Counted from the stretch's first letter, positions 10,967 to 24,468 are shown. The stretch: 64,000 nucleotides of DNA from Ustilaginoidea virens (GCF_000687475.1 NC_057316.1:1736001-1800000); one strand, 5' to 3'. Numbers and translations: made by a program. Notes: generated by a model from the letters alone, not told the origin.

Positions 10967-13900
10967 GGATTATTTTAGAATAATAAAGTCGATGAAATTT
11001 ACCTACGGAAAAATGGTTAATAAGAAGTGATCTTTTAAGTTTCTTAAGTAGAAGAAAGGCCCTATATTCTCTATCGAAGTAGTAGAAACAATATGCCTAT
11101 AGATAAATTTATTATAAGGGCTTAAAGTGAAGCCTTAATTATTAATAAAGCCTATTTAGCTTGAGGAGATAGCCGCTACCCTAAAACTTTAATGAAAACG
11201 CCTTATACTATCTAGCATACTTGTTTTAGGCACCTAGGTCGGGATTCGATAGATTATATCTTTAAAGATATATTATAAATGCCTAAGGAAAAAGAAGCTT
11301 TAAATTATAAGGTTTATAGCAGTATAAAAATCGTAAAGTAGATATTATAGTTATCTTATAAGCTCTTAATACCTTAAGAACCCTTTAAAGTAGTCTCTTT
11401 CGATCTATTTCTATAAGCTACTACTTTCAACGGTAATAAATATATAGTATTATTCACCTGCTGATTTATAAAAATAAAGTGCATTTTCATAATACCTAAA
11501 AAGACTAACCTACCTAAATGCTAGCTAATCTTCGAGAATTAAGTTTTACGCCTATACGATATAGCAATCGCAATAGTTATTTCTAATAACGAAATGGCGC
11601 TTTAGATTAATAATAATCGGGAAAAAGCCAAACGGAAAGGCATTATAATTCGAAATTCGAGCCCTAGTTACTAATATTAGAATAGTTATACTAAACGTTC
11701 TAGGGGGGTATTAAAGATAAAGATGGCCCTTCTTAATATATAAGCAGGCTTTCCTAAGGAGTTATAGCCTATTACAGCCGAAATAGCGATATATTTACTA
11801 AATCGAAGCCCTAAGAAATCAGAAAGACCTTATAATAACTAGAAGTTACCTCTTTAAATGCTTTAACTTTAGCTCCATAATAATAAGCCCGCCTAGAAAT
11901 ACCTACTGGTAGATATTCGTCTATAAATTTACTATCTCCGCGTCTATGGATGCAAGGCTTTTATAATAACTCGCGATAGGATATTATAAAAAGGTCTGAA
12001 GCTTAATTAAAGAGCTCACATCAGGTATTTAGTAGGCTATATCTCGACCACTTAGTACCTAATTTAGGTGCTTTTATTAAAAAGAAGCTGCTAGTTTAAT
12101 TCTAGCTATATTACATTTGATAAGACCGTTTTTTATTAAGATAAATACTATTTACCGATTTCTAAATAATAGAAGGAGGCCCTAAATAGCCTTATCGGTA
12201 ATATTAAAGAAATACCTATTGTTAATAATTTTAAACTCGTATCATCCGGGAATTTAATTAAAAATATCTTTACTGACGATCCTATTATTAAATAGGCACT
12301 AGAGGCATAAAATAAAGCTATTAATAATGCCCCTTAACCAATAGAAATTGATCTTAAGGTTATAGATTACCCTAAAGAAGCTATCGCTTAAACGATACTA
12401 CTATCCCTATTATTTTCGCTTAAACCTAACAATAAACTCGAGCCGATTACTCCCTTTAATAATATATTCTTTATAAAGCTCGAAGGAAACGCTTATAATA
12501 TTTTTATAGCTTCTATCGCAAAGCCTTTAGCTATAATAGAGGCACTATATATTACGAATATACCTAAAGAACCAGCGATATAGAAGAAGCTTAGAAAGTA
12601 CCCTAAGCGCGAGGAATTTATTACTATTGCAAAAGAAGAATATTCGAAGGTTATAAATAGGGAGATTAAATATATTATTTAATGTAATAATTTATCTATT
12701 AACCCTCGGATTAAGCTATTAGACCTAAAGTAGGTATTTACCTACAAATAGGACTAAGATAGATATCTCACCGGTTATAAGGCACGATTATATATTCATA
12801 GTAATTAATAACCCTATAATCTTCGTAATACCCAAACAGCGGCGCTTACGGTATATATATTTCGGCTTCTTATAGCGTTAATATACTTCTTTAACCTAGA
12901 AACGCACTAATATAACTTCGTTATAGCTTTTCTTAATACACCACTTAACGAAACTATCTATTGCAAATAACCTAATAGATTTCACAATAGTTCCATATTC
13001 ATTAGGTTATTACGTACCCTATATAGGCTTTAAAGGTCTCTACTACTATAGTTTAAAGAGTTATTACGATTTCTATTGCAATAAGGCTTTAAATAGGTCT
13101 GCAAAGACCCCTATATCTTTATTAATAGCTTCCTTATTATGTTCTTTAATATTAATAACCTAATCGTATTTTATTATAAGTTATAAATAAAGGCATTCAA
13201 ATCGTTCTATACGGCATTAATAGCGGCATTTAAGATCAAAGATCTCGGCAAGCTATAGTGGTTCCTAGCAATTAAGGTTATTTACAACCGTATAGCCGGA
13301 AAGTTATAGCTCATATAGAGGGCTTATTTCGATAAGCTAGCAATAAAATATAACCTTACCGCGTTTAACGATACTAAAGACCGCCTTCTAAAGCACCTAC
13401 TGTATATTATAAGACTTAAGGCATTCGATAGGATAGCTAAACCATACGATACGAAGCGATACTAATCAATAGTAGGCTCATTAGTATATCCGATTATAAT
13501 TATAAGGCCTAAACTAGGCTATATTGGATCGCAGCTATTAAGATTCCTTCAAAATCTAGGTCTAAACTACTTATAAGCTGTAAAGAAGGCACTCGATTAC
13601 GGCTATATATATAAGAATACCGCAATAAAATTCCAGGCTAATATAGCAGAAATAGAGGCATTTTCTAATGCTTCTTATACTGACGATATTACAATACAAT
13701 AAAGCAGTTAGGGCTATATAATTAAACTCTTTAGCGGCCCAATTGTATATAAATCGGGTTAATAGGATACTATTACGATATTATCAATAGAGGCAGAGCT
13801 TCTTACGATATCTTATATAGCAAAAGAGGTTATTGCCTTTAAGAGATTATGCGAGGAAGTTAGGCTCTAATTATATGCCAATATTCCTATAATTTAATAC

Positions 13901-14203
13901 GATAATATCCAGACTATTCGCCTCTTAAAGGAGGAATTCTTTAAGCTCGTAATACGGCTTCGTTATATAAATATTCATTATTATTAGCTACGCCAGGAGG
14001 TTCAGAAAAGAATAATTAATATTATATAGGTTCCAACAGGCAATATAGTTACTAACGGTTTTATAAAGCCCCTAATAGGCTAAAAATTTAAAATCTTCCG
14101 CCGGCAATTTAGGCTTATTATTTTAAAGGGATCCTATGATGCTAAACCGTAGTCTCACGATATTAACCTTAGTGGTAAGGAAGAGCCTCTGAAGGACTAA
14201 AAG
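10967..14203 (+). mobile_element. Host copia (family 3), RIP-killed pol: pre-integrase to RNase H
   Basis: Conceptual plus-strand translation gives the order pre-integrase (about 11140-11260), integrase with FPKEL and YLLNRSP (about 11740-11800), and an RAHIRYLVGY segment near 12010. RT follows with VFTYK...YLTGYKARL (about 12730-12790), LETH...NTPLNETIYCK (about 12890-12970) and LRTLYRL (about 13010). RNase H ends near 14110 with TNGFIKPLIG. Stops (TAG, TAA) sit where the family has Trp or Gln, for example the Trp before VFTYK. Gag, protease and the 5' LTR are missing. The element resumes at 21701 after a later insertion. Confidence 0.87.
14199..14203. repeat. Target-site duplication AAAAG (left); right copy at 21701-21705
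   Basis: AAAAG occurs immediately before the 5' LTR and immediately after the 3' LTR. Five bp is the usual copia integrase stagger. It shows that 14204-21700 is one intact insertion into the family-3 copia. Confidence 0.92.
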
Positions 14204-14546
14204 TATCGGAATCGCTGTCGCAAGGTGCCCAATTGGGCACCAATTGGGCACATTGCGACGAATATGCCGCGCACACCCGTTACGCATAATGTGGCCACTT
14301 TTGCCCCTATGCCCCTGAGCCCGGTAGGGCACGCGGGCAGTCCGGCCCGACCGCGCCGAAGCACATAACTACGGCACGCACAAAAAGGCCATATCGTGTA
14401 ATTCCTCTTTTGCTTCCTTTCTTCCCTCTTAGTTAGTTAGTCATAATTAAAGAAGTAATCATACCTTTAACCGGTGACCTCACGGTACTTAATACCACGC
14501 GTGCAACCCTATGTATAACTGGGTACCCCTTAATGTAATACCAACA
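14204..14546 (+). repeat. 5' LTR of the full-length copia
   Basis: 343 bp, starting TATCGGAATCGC (TGTCGG in the less mutated Y copy) and ending ATACCAACA. It contains the CCCAATTGGGCACC palindromic segment and a GC-richer block around 14280-14370. The sequence after it (CTGATTAGTGAAG) does not match the initiator-tRNA primer site of family 1. Confidence 0.92.
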
Positions 14547-15108
14547 CTGATTAGTGAAGTTGAAGTTCACTTTATAGATTAGCTAAGACTAGTAAGAAGA
14601 GGCGATTTAAAAAGATCGTACTAATAAGGAATGTGATTTAGCCTAATTCAGTCGAAACGGCTTATATGTTACGGACTAAGGGATAAACTAATTGTATCTA
14701 ACCTTCCCTACTCGTCTATCACGAGGAATAATCGCTAATATTACACTAATTGATTGTGTTAGTTAGTAACGATTGCTGAATATCACGATATCTTTAGTTG
14801 TGCCGGGAACTACGGAACGCTAAATCTATTGTGATACTATTAGTAGGCATAAACGCAGGTTCTTATGCAAGCGACTCAGAGCCTCATAACGGTAAAGGAC
14901 CTATTTACCGATATACAGTCAAATAAGTAATCGGAACGCCTATAATATCCTGCCTGATAATTGCTTCCTTTTTCCTTCCTTCCTTTATTAATTTACTACC
15001 TTCCTTTATTAATTACTTCTTTTTTAATTACTTCCTTTCGATATCTACGCTAAATACTCCCTATCCTTCTGCCTTTTCCACCTTATCCTTACCTCTATTA
15101 ATATTATA

Positions 15109-18100
15109 ATGGAGGCACTACTACCGGAAAAGCTTAACCCTTTCGCTAAGATTATTATAAAAGACTGGATCGATTCGATAGATTAAGTTAACCCTATAAA
15201 TGCTACGGACGAATAGTTATACAATCGTATCGCCTACCTCATCAATAGTTACACAATAGGCGATAAGAAGGATAATAATCTATAGGAATAATTCCGTAAG
15301 GATTATAATAAGTAGACTAAGGAACTATTTAGCTATATCAACAAACGGCTCCTATGGGAATTCCGAATAACCCTACGGGAACATAGGGTGTATATTGGAA
15401 GCATAGGATCATCAACAATCAGGACCCTTCTCCACTATATACAATAAGAGCATATGCCTAAATAGTCTCAAGAAGAAATAGACCTCCAATTTGCACGCAA
15501 GACCTTTATATCCCGGTTAAACCCAGATAGGGAATAATTAGTCCCTATTACTTATACCGAACGGGAGATATAAATAAACCAGGATGCCCCCTCTATTATA
15601 AGCTTAAGGAATTCACTTCCTGCCACAATTATTCGAATACCCTTATAGATACTATTATAAATACCCTTACGAACACCCTTGCGATTACCCTCGCGAAGAC
15701 CTTTATAAGCCCCTTCGACCCCTAGGGACTTTGCAATACTAACGGTATAATAACCCCTTATCCCTCTATCTATATTAAAGAAGGTCCCTATTCCTACTAA
15801 AGAAGAAAGGGGCCGGCCGCTATAATAGAAAGGGAAAGCGCCTATTTATAGGCCGCTATTTAAGACAAGGGAAAGCTCCCGATAATAGCAACATTTAACA
15901 GACGATAACTATAGCCCGACCGACTAAATACTTCATCCTAGGGGTTATACCCCTAGCCGAGTTAGCCGAGGCGGCTATCCTAATACCCCTCGGAATCATA
16001 ATATGCCTATAAAGACTAGAGGTCAGGTTATAGGCCCCGATAATATGCTTTAATCAATAGAAAGCGCCGACGGCAATACCCTCGAAGTTGCTAGCAATAC
16101 CATCTAAGCCACTAATATCAATATTCCCTAATATACCGCTACCAGCGGTACTAGGTAAGCCCCTAATATTAATAAAACAGCTGCCCCTGATACCAGATAT
16201 CACGAATTATAGTATCGCAGCCATAACCTATAGGCCTAGATGCCTTAACTATAGGCTCAAATGCCTCAACTACCGGCTCTAATGCCTCACCCGATAATAC
16301 TAAAGATAGGCACGGCACTGGACCCCTCCCGGCACTATCGGCCTACCTAAGCCGATAAAAGGACCGTTTTAACGGGAGGACCGGTAAACCCAGACCGACC
16401 CGGGTTATAGGATAACCCAGCCAAAGATCCCGCCAGCCTACCGTAAGGCTACTAATAAGCCGTTCTAGAATACCCTCCGGAATAATAACACCACTAAGAA
16501 AATCATACCCGAAGAGCCTATATAAAGGCCGGGTTTGATAATATTTCGAAAAAGATATTTAACCTCTTACGCAGCTATCGTATAGAGGATAGATATAGCG
16601 GCAAAATGGATAACTTCCTTATACTAAAAGTAGTATCCTTTAAGAGTAAGTATTGCCTTCTAAGACTGCCCGATTATACATTCGCTAAAGCTTTTCAAAT
16701 TATACTAATCGGCGATGCTAAGATATACTACTTCGATAATATCGAATATATTTATAATACCCTTACTTTTAATGATATAATCCGTAAAGTCAAAAGCTAT
16801 TTCGAGAATAAGAGTATAAAGCAATTCTATTTACACTATTAAAATAGAATAACACTCTAATTAACTATTGCGAAATATCCTAATAAGTTAAAGCTAGAAT
16901 GCCTTAATATCCTACTAGAGGAACTTCAGCGCCTATATTATAGTCTTTTTCCCCCCTTTATAGCTAATATAGAGCTTTATCGGCAAGTGCTTAATACTAT
17001 AAGGGATACCCCTAAGTATAGCCAGGCTATATATCGTCATGCCTCTATATTTGAAGGCCTTGCCGCTAACCTACGGCAATCCCTCTCTATTTATAAGTCA
17101 ATTTATACGAATTAACAGCATTATTTCCTTTAACAACAATATTAAAATACTAACGATATTAATAATAATATAGCATTATTTATAGATCGTAAATATAGTC
17201 AATCCTATAACCGGTATTAACGCCCCCAACGATACGGACCCTCTTAACGCCAATTTAGCCTAAATCAATAGTATTAATAATAGAATCGCGCCTTTCTAGC
17301 CAGACCCTATTAAAAAAATACTTCATTTGCGATAAATTAGGATATTAATTATCTAACCATACTGCCTAAAAACAATAAGAATCAAAGGCATAATGGCTAA
17401 AGAACCGTTCTAACCGTACCGCCCCTAATAATAGGAAATTCCGTATTTTCCTATAGGAATATAAAGGGACTGCCGACTAAAGCCACCTTAATAATACCGA
17501 TTTTAATAATATCGCTAAAGATATTAAAGTCATAATGGCAGGGGTTATATATTAGGATATAGAGGACGCTATCGCACTACAATTTATAGCCACTTAGTAT
17601 TTCTTAGCCCCTATGCAAATAGAACCGCCACCTTCTTCATCTATCGATATTATAAGCCTTATAAGATAAATTATGCCGATATGCCTTCCTATAAATTAAC
17701 CCCTTCCGAATGCCCTTATTAGACTATAATTCTACCTTTTTAGAAGAAGAATGCTATAGTGACTATACCTTCCGCGGAATCCTACTAGATACCGGCGCCT
17801 CTAGCCTATCTATAGCAGGCATAGATTAAGTAAAAGCCCTAATAAGATTAATAAAATCTTTAACGATTAAATCAACGGATAAGCAGTATACCATTAATTT
17901 CGGAGCAGGTTCTACTATATCTTCTGATATATTAAATATCCCGATGATATTCGGTAATATCCCTTTCTATATTCTTAATAGTAGCACCCCCTTTCTCTAT
18001 TCTATTATAGATATAGATAGGATAGGCATAAAGCTAGATAATATTGATAACTTACTTATTAAAGGGGATATTAAGGTTCTAATTATTAGGAAATAGGGAT

Positions 18101-21069
18101 ATCTATAGTGGACTCTTAATGCTATAGATACTATAGCCTTCTATCTATCGTTATAGGAAATCTGTTAGCTATATCATTAATTCGGGCACCCCTTTATCAA
18201 TAGGCTCTCTAAATTACTTCAATAGGCTAATTACGATAATATTGACTGTAATATTATCGAGAGTATTACCTATATATACTATTAATACTAGATAAACGCA
18301 AAGGCACCTAACCGGTTTAAATTTACCCTTAAGGATAATAATACTAGCCAATTTAACTATAAAATTATTGTCGATATCCTTTATATTGACAATCGGCTGG
18401 TATTATATATTGTAGATACTGCAATAAGCTTCTAGGCAGCTAGGTTCCTCAATCTATAAAGATAGAAGGCCTAAGATATCTGGAATACCCTTAAGGAATG
18501 CTAGATCGATATTTACTTTAGCCTACCGGATTAGATAGTTTACGATACCGGTCTAAACTTCGCCTCTACTAAATTCTGTTATAATGCCTAGCTTTTCTCT
18601 ATTAATATGGATAAAATCCCTATCGAAGCCTACTATAGCATTAGTAAAGTCGAGAGATACTACGCCCCATTATGCAGAGCCTATACTATTATTAATAAAA
18701 AAGTAGGCGACCTATTAATAAGGGAATAGAAACTACAGCTAGCTATTAAAGCCGTTAATAATTCTACTAGGCCTAACGGCCTTATACTTATATTACTAGT
18801 CTTTAGAGCGTATTCCCGACTTACGGATGACTTACCCCTTAGCTTATTAGTATTATAATATGCCTTAATATTACGAAAGGCTATTAATAAAGCTAGGAAA
18901 TGCCTTACTAAGCGATAGGTTCGTAATGCTTTTGCCTAATAGAACGGCCTAAATATATAGCCTATCCACCGACTACCCCTATAGTCTGACGTATAGGTAT
19001 AGAGAGAAAAAGGTGGATAGTATAAGCCGTACCGGCTAATTAGCCTTAAAGGTGAGACTTATATTGTGTAGATGCTATATAGCCCTATTAAGTTCCGGTT
19101 AACGGTTATTAAACCCTATAACTATAACCCTAATATAGACGATCCCGAAGATATCGTCTATACTGAAGGCCCGGCCTGTCCCGGCAGGATAGAAATTAGG
19201 ATACCGGCTGCAGCCGCACCTTTAGCCGCGATAATACCTATAGCCGCGATATATCCGTCGCTAGCTACTAGCCCTAATTAAGTCAGGCCAGTATTATTAG
19301 TAAGGGTGGTATCCGATATTATAATCAATAAGGACTAAGAAGAGGCTCTCGTTAATACTATTGCTTTTAATACTATTATTAATGCCTCTTTCCTGACCGC
19401 TAAAGAGTAAGCCGACCTATAGCTTGCTAGCTAATTATGCCGGGAAGGCAAGATTACGACCCCTAGAGACCCTTTTAAGCAGTTAGACCGTATAAAGATT
19501 AAAGTATTATAAGCCCGTAATATATTCCGATTTATTACCTTTAATATCGATCAATATAGAGCCTAATACCTATTTAACTTATATATAATACGAGAAATCA
19601 AAGGTAAAGGCATAGATATACTATATAAGAAGTCTAGGCTTATTATTCAAAGGTATAGTAATGATGAAAAGCGATTAATATTAACTCAGTCCCCTATAAT
19701 CCAATAGGCTAGTCAATAGTTACTTATATTAATAGCCCCTTTATTGCAATACTCCCACGGCCTATTTCTTTAGATATAGGATATTACACAGGCTTATATA
19801 TAGTTATTAACTACCCTTAATCGGTCGATTATTGCTAAGCTACCTAAGCAGATAGCCTATTAATATCCTAATAATACTATTATAGAAGTGGTTAAGCTAC
19901 TATATGGAATAGCTGAGGCAGGCACCTACTGGTGGGCGACATACTTCCGGCACTATCGCGAGAAATTAGGTATAACTATATTAACCTACGACCCCTATTT
20001 GCTAATATCCGCCGGTAATAACGTTCCTAACCGTATTAATGCTTCTGACTATACTAGCGATACTAATATATGCTTCGGTATCATAGGTATATAGACTAAT
20101 AATACCCTTAGCCTGAGTAATAATGCCTTCTTTTAACGGGAAGAATTAGAGCTTATTAAAGCAGGCTTTAACGCTAAGCCTAAAACGAAGCTATTACTAA
20201 CTATGCCCCTGATATTCAATAGGTGTATACTAATGGCTAATACTAACGGTATAATATTACGCCAAAAAGGTTAAAGTAAGAAGATCGCGACTATCGATAA
20301 GAATACGCCTACGGCCTAGCGTAATTATATCGAATAATGCGCTTACGGTGCTTATATAGCTACAGTCTACTAGCCTAAGGCGTCTTTCGACCTATCTATC
20401 GCAGTATAATATCAATAGCCTAACCCTAAGGATATCGCAAAGTTAAATAAACGCCTTCAATAGCAGCGCAATAACCAAGATTGTAGCTTATAGTACATCA
20501 ATTTAGCCCTTACTATAGCTAAGATCTTTATATTTATTGATAGATCCTTTGCCAACAATAAAGATTTAAGCTCCTAGATTGGTTACGTAATTATGCTAGG
20601 GAATGAGGCAGATACTACAAATAACGCCTTCCAGCTGACTGGTAATATTATTACTTATAGCTCTATAAAGAGCAAGTGGGTAACGCACAGCGCACTCGCT
20701 TTAGAGCTATATAGTATAGTGCAAGGGGTCGATATCGTATATACGATAGGCACGACCCTTAATATAATTACTAGTAGGCTAGGATTGCCGAAGATCCCTA
20801 TAGTTATATATACGGATTCGTTTTCGCTATACGAATGCCTAATTAAGCTAAGTACTACTAAGGAAAAGAGGCTTATAATAGATATTATGGCCTTACGATA
20901 GTTATACGAGCGCTAGGAGATTTATAAGATCCGTTAGATTAATAGGAATAATAATCTCGCCGATATAATAACTAAGGGAATGCCTAATAAAGCCCTTAAG
21001 ACCTTCATCGACCAAAATAAGGCTATTATACATATAGAAGGGTGGGTAAAGAGGTCGGTTAATATCTAA
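15109..21069 (+). pseudogene. Gag-pol remnant of the full-length copia, many RIP stops
   Basis: The frame opens with ATG at 15109 (MEALLPEKLNPFAK...). The gag ends with a degraded zinc-knuckle region near 17330. The protease motif ILLDTGAS is intact near 17790. The integrase/RT linker is open at 19072-19281 (DDPEDIVYTEG). RT carries KLLYGIAEAGTYWW (about 19893-19935), and RNase H is open at 20593-20901 with ELYSIVQ and TDSFSLYECL. The frame ends EGWVKRSVNI at TAA 21067-21069. Stops replace conserved Trp and Gln throughout, so no product is possible from this copy. Confidence 0.88.
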
Positions 21070-21357
21070 CTGCGTTTGGAAGGTATTGGTGATATTATAT
21101 ATGGCAAATAGGTGGATTTCCTTATATTCAATGCTGTATTTGCCGTTTTTCCTATGTTTACTGCCGCCCCTTTTTTGCCCCTTTATTTTGGCTGCGATAT
21201 TTAACATACCGGCTGTATAGTATAATGCCGGCCGCGCGGCGCGATAGCGTTATCGGTGGTATAACCTACCGAGACCGCGCCGCACTTTTCTTTCTATATA
21301 TGCGCCTTACATCCTAGCGATTCCGATATTTGCTTCTATAAAAAGAGAAGCTGCCAG

Positions 21358-21700
21358 TATCGGAATCGCTATCGCAAGGTGCCCAATTGGGCATTAATTG
21401 GGCATATTGCGACGAATGTGCCGCGCACACCCATTACGCACAATATGGCCACTTTTGCCCCTATACCCCTGAGCCCGGTAGGGCACGCGGGCAGTCCGGC
21501 CCGACCGCGCCGAAGCATATGACTACGGCATGCACAAAAAGGCCATATCATGTAATTCCTCTTTTGCTTCCTTTCTTCCCTCTTAATTAGTCAGTCATAA
21601 TCAAAGAAGTAATCATACCTTTGACCGGTGACCTCACGGTACTTGATACCACGCGCGCAACCCTACGTATAACTGGGTACCCCTTGATGTGACACTAACA
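21358..21700 (+). repeat. 3' LTR of the full-length copia
   Basis: 343 bp, the same length as the 5' LTR, starting TATCGGAATCGC and ending CACTAACA. It is preceded by AAAAAGAGAAGCTGCCAG. Sample differences from the 5' LTR, such as GGGCATTAATTG here against GGGCACCAATTG there, are all C/T or A/G. Confidence 0.92.
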
Positions 21701-21974
21701 AAAAGACGCCCTAAAAAATCAGATTAGAATAGGCTTTTTAATAACTATACTTATTTCCTATAAGAATTAGAATCTACGGTTTATTATTGTTTTCTTACTT
21801 TATATATATGCTATTAAGCCAATTTACCCCTAAACAGGTAGCCTATACAATAACGGCACCGTCATTTTGCGCATATCGTTTTAAGTGGATTGATATTTCT
21901 ACTTGTTATCTTGCTTTGCACTAAGTTTAGCTATATAGCAGGATATCCTTAAGAAAGCACATCCTAAGGGGGTA
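21701..21974 (+). mobile_element. Continuation of the family-3 host copia up to its polypurine tract
   Basis: After the AAAAG duplication the host element resumes with non-coding or heavily mutated 3' sequence. It ends at CCTAAGGGGGTA, a purine tract directly before the LTR at 21975. I see no open frame of note. Confidence 0.75.
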
Positions 21975-22142
21975 TGTTAGAGGGAAATTGGCTTATCTAT
22001 AATGTGGATATCGGTCATATCCGAGGTCGGATGTGCCGAGTTCCCCCTTAATTAGTAGGCCCTCAGGGGTACCCCTTTGCCCACTATAAATAGCTGGGAA
22101 CACAAGTCTCTTCGAGGGAGACTTGGTTCCTTCAATCAAGCA
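21975..22142 (+). repeat. Family-3 copia 3' LTR; right border of the repeat block
   Basis: This compact 168-bp LTR starts TGTTAGAGGGAAATTGG and ends TTCAATCAAGCA, with a TATAAATAG box near 22085. It is the last repeat of the AT-rich block. Base composition changes to GC-rich single-copy DNA immediately after it. Confidence 0.8.
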
Positions 22143-24368
22143 TTATCGCATTTTCCCTGTGCATTCTGACAGAAAGAAAAACATCGGCGGTGACACCAGA
22201 CGGTCCGCCACTCCGCAGGGACCGGCAGCATGTACCACACGACTCGCCCGTCCGCTGCAGATCCTTTCTTCTCATCACCCTGCTCTTGGAGGATTCGCGG
22301 ACGAACACGTCGATATTCGCATCGCTGGTGCGTCGGACGGGCGGATGGCATGATCTAATTGCCAACGGCGCCGCACCCACCACGCGGCAGACATTGAGGC
22401 AACGCGCTCCCGCGTCGCCGGTGCGCAAAGCGACATTTCAGTTCAGCCTGCCGTGTTGTGCGTGCGGGCCGGGCCGGGCCGGGCCGACTCTGCCAGCAAG
22501 CTCCTGCTTCTTCTCCTGTGCTACATCCCCATGCCGACTGCGTTCTCGCTTTCCTTGCTGCACCTGCAGGCAGACCTGCCTAAACTACTGCTGGCGGTTT
22601 TCGCGACAATTCCCACGACGGTCCACGCTAGCGGCCAGTTTGTTTTCCGATGGCTGGATCGCCCAGCATTGGAGGCTTGAATAATACCCGAACTGACGGC
22701 TGACTCTTTGAATTAGCCGGGTTGTCTTCTGACAGGCCGAGTGGCCAGCCACTTGATCGCGAACGGGTATACCACGCGATTCAACGCCAGCAACGTGAAA
22801 GTATCTCGTATGCATTGTACACTCCGGGGTCCATGGATGCACCTGCATCACTCCATGTCCTTTTCCCGCGGCGTCTCCCTCCCGTCTTGACTAGGTACGC
22901 TTGGCTGGCAGCTGACATGGGACATCCATGGTCCGGCGATAGCTCGTCGGCGGATGCGTCGCCAACGTGCTGTCGCAGGCAGGACCAGCTTTTTTCGGAC
23001 TGCAGGGCGGTATTGGATGGCTGCTGTGGCTCTGCACCAACACATCAACACGCAGCAGCAGCACCGCTTCTACCATCGAGCTGCTCACGACGCGCACTGC
23101 AAACTAGCACACGCCAGGGCTGCCTGGCACGAGAGATGCGCCGTCGGTTCGAGGATCCAGGCCTCTCGGTTGAAGCCACGATCGGGAGGGTTTCGTCCAC
23201 GTTTCCGGGGATCCGGGGGGGGGTAGTCGAATCCAACCCGCCCCAGACATATATTCGTGCTCCCGGCAAGGGGAGCAGCATGGCTCTTTTGAGGCACGTC
23301 GTTGGCGACTGCGATCCTTCTTCTCTGGCGCCCGAGACTCCAAGACAACCTGCAAGACCATGCATGCCCCTTGCCAGCAGTTGTCGTCGCCTGTCGTGGT
23401 TGCGCATATCTGACAATGTCCATCAGGTCTAGTTCGACTTGGTGCCTCGGATGTCGTCGGCAGCAACTCCGTGCCCGATTTAGTTCCACTTGCGATGCCA
23501 GAGGCACATGGCAGCGTCAAGTGGGAGCGCTTTCACAGAGGGAAATAGACGGAAAATAGACGGAAAATAGACGGCAAAGACGGCAACTTGCCCAGGTGAG
23601 GAATTTCACCACGTTGGGTCTGGTGGACATGGACTGCAACTCGGCGAATAGCATCGTGCTGTGCTTCCCCACTTCTCACCAGATTGATTGACCAGACGGC
23701 TTCGGCCCCGAGCAATCAACTGTGCAAATGTGTCAAGTGCCAGCAAGGGCGAACCAGTCACGCAGGGCATTGATCCGTCCCCACCGCGCCACCCCACCGC
23801 GCCACCCCGCGGCTCTCAACTCTCTGCTCTGCCCCTCCTCAGCCTATGCGCCTCCATGCTACTGTAGCTAAGGTACATATGTACTGGCACGACTATTTGC
23901 TTCCAACGTCGACTACTCCCATACCAGTCTCCATAACGTACTCCGCAACGTACAAAAGAAGTCGACGCCTAAACGGCTCCGGCTCCGCAAAGCCACCAAG
24001 ACCCCCCGGCGAGCGATGACAGCAGCTGAACATGGTGGCATCAGGCCAATAGGTGCTGACGGAACTCCTCCCCGCCAAGCCCGTTACTTGCGTCTAGACC
24101 GCCCGCCAATGTCTCTCTCTCCCTTCGATCCGTAATCCGTAATCCGTAATCAACACCGAACCCGATGGCCTCACTCTTCTCGCGCCCCGTCGCCAAACTT
24201 TGCCCTCCCCGAGCTTCGAGTCGCCTTCTTCCTCCACCCATCTTGCCTTGCCGTCCTTTTGCTCTTGCGGTCGCTTGTTGGAGCCCGAGCAGCTTGAATA
24301 TCCCGGGCTAGCCTCTTGCTGGTCACCTTGGTTTCCCCTTCTTGCCACTGCGCGGCAAAGGCCTGGCC

Positions 24369-24399
<31 letters not shown>

Positions 24400-24468
24400 C
24401 CCTTTGGAAACGGACTGACCAAGAAGAGCGAGAGAGAAATCCCTTCCCCCGCCTTCCCCCGGAGCGCC
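22143..24468. other. Intergenic, GC-rich, no supported gene; promoter side of the MFS gene
   Basis: Several overlapping open frames exist here on both strands (for example 22722-23432 plus and 23085-23507 minus). They overlap one another, show no recognisable domain, and are the long chance frames expected in GC-rich DNA. There are short tandem repeats at about 23540-23572 (AGACGGAAAAT units) and 24124-24150 (ATCCGTA units). A run of 28 A residues lies at 24369-24396, about 70 bp before the MFS start codon. Confidence 0.6.

Larger units (their letters stand above)
14204..21700 (+). mobile_element. Full-length family-2 Ty1/copia element (7497 bp), inactivated by RIP
   Basis: The element is complete from LTR to LTR with a perfect AAAAG duplication on both sides. 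Order: 5' LTR, long leader (14547-15108), gag, protease, integrase, RT, RNase H, purine-rich tract, 3' LTR. The single gag-pol frame is broken by many TAA and TAG codons. It sits inside the 3' part of the family-3 copia. It is the reference copy that lets elements X and Y be read as relatives. LTR-LTR differences I compared were all transitions, so an age estimate from LTR divergence would be inflated by RIP. Confidence 0.93.

Noticed and set aside
1..22142. Starship-type giant element or captain tyrosine recombinase
   Set aside because: All recognisable coding remnants are copia gag, protease, integrase, RT or RNase H. No DUF3435-like frame or cargo gene was seen.
22722..23432. 236-codon open frame near the heterochromatin border
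   Set aside because: It overlaps similar-length frames on the opposite strand, has no recognisable domain, and GC-rich DNA produces such frames by chance. No splice-supported extension was found.
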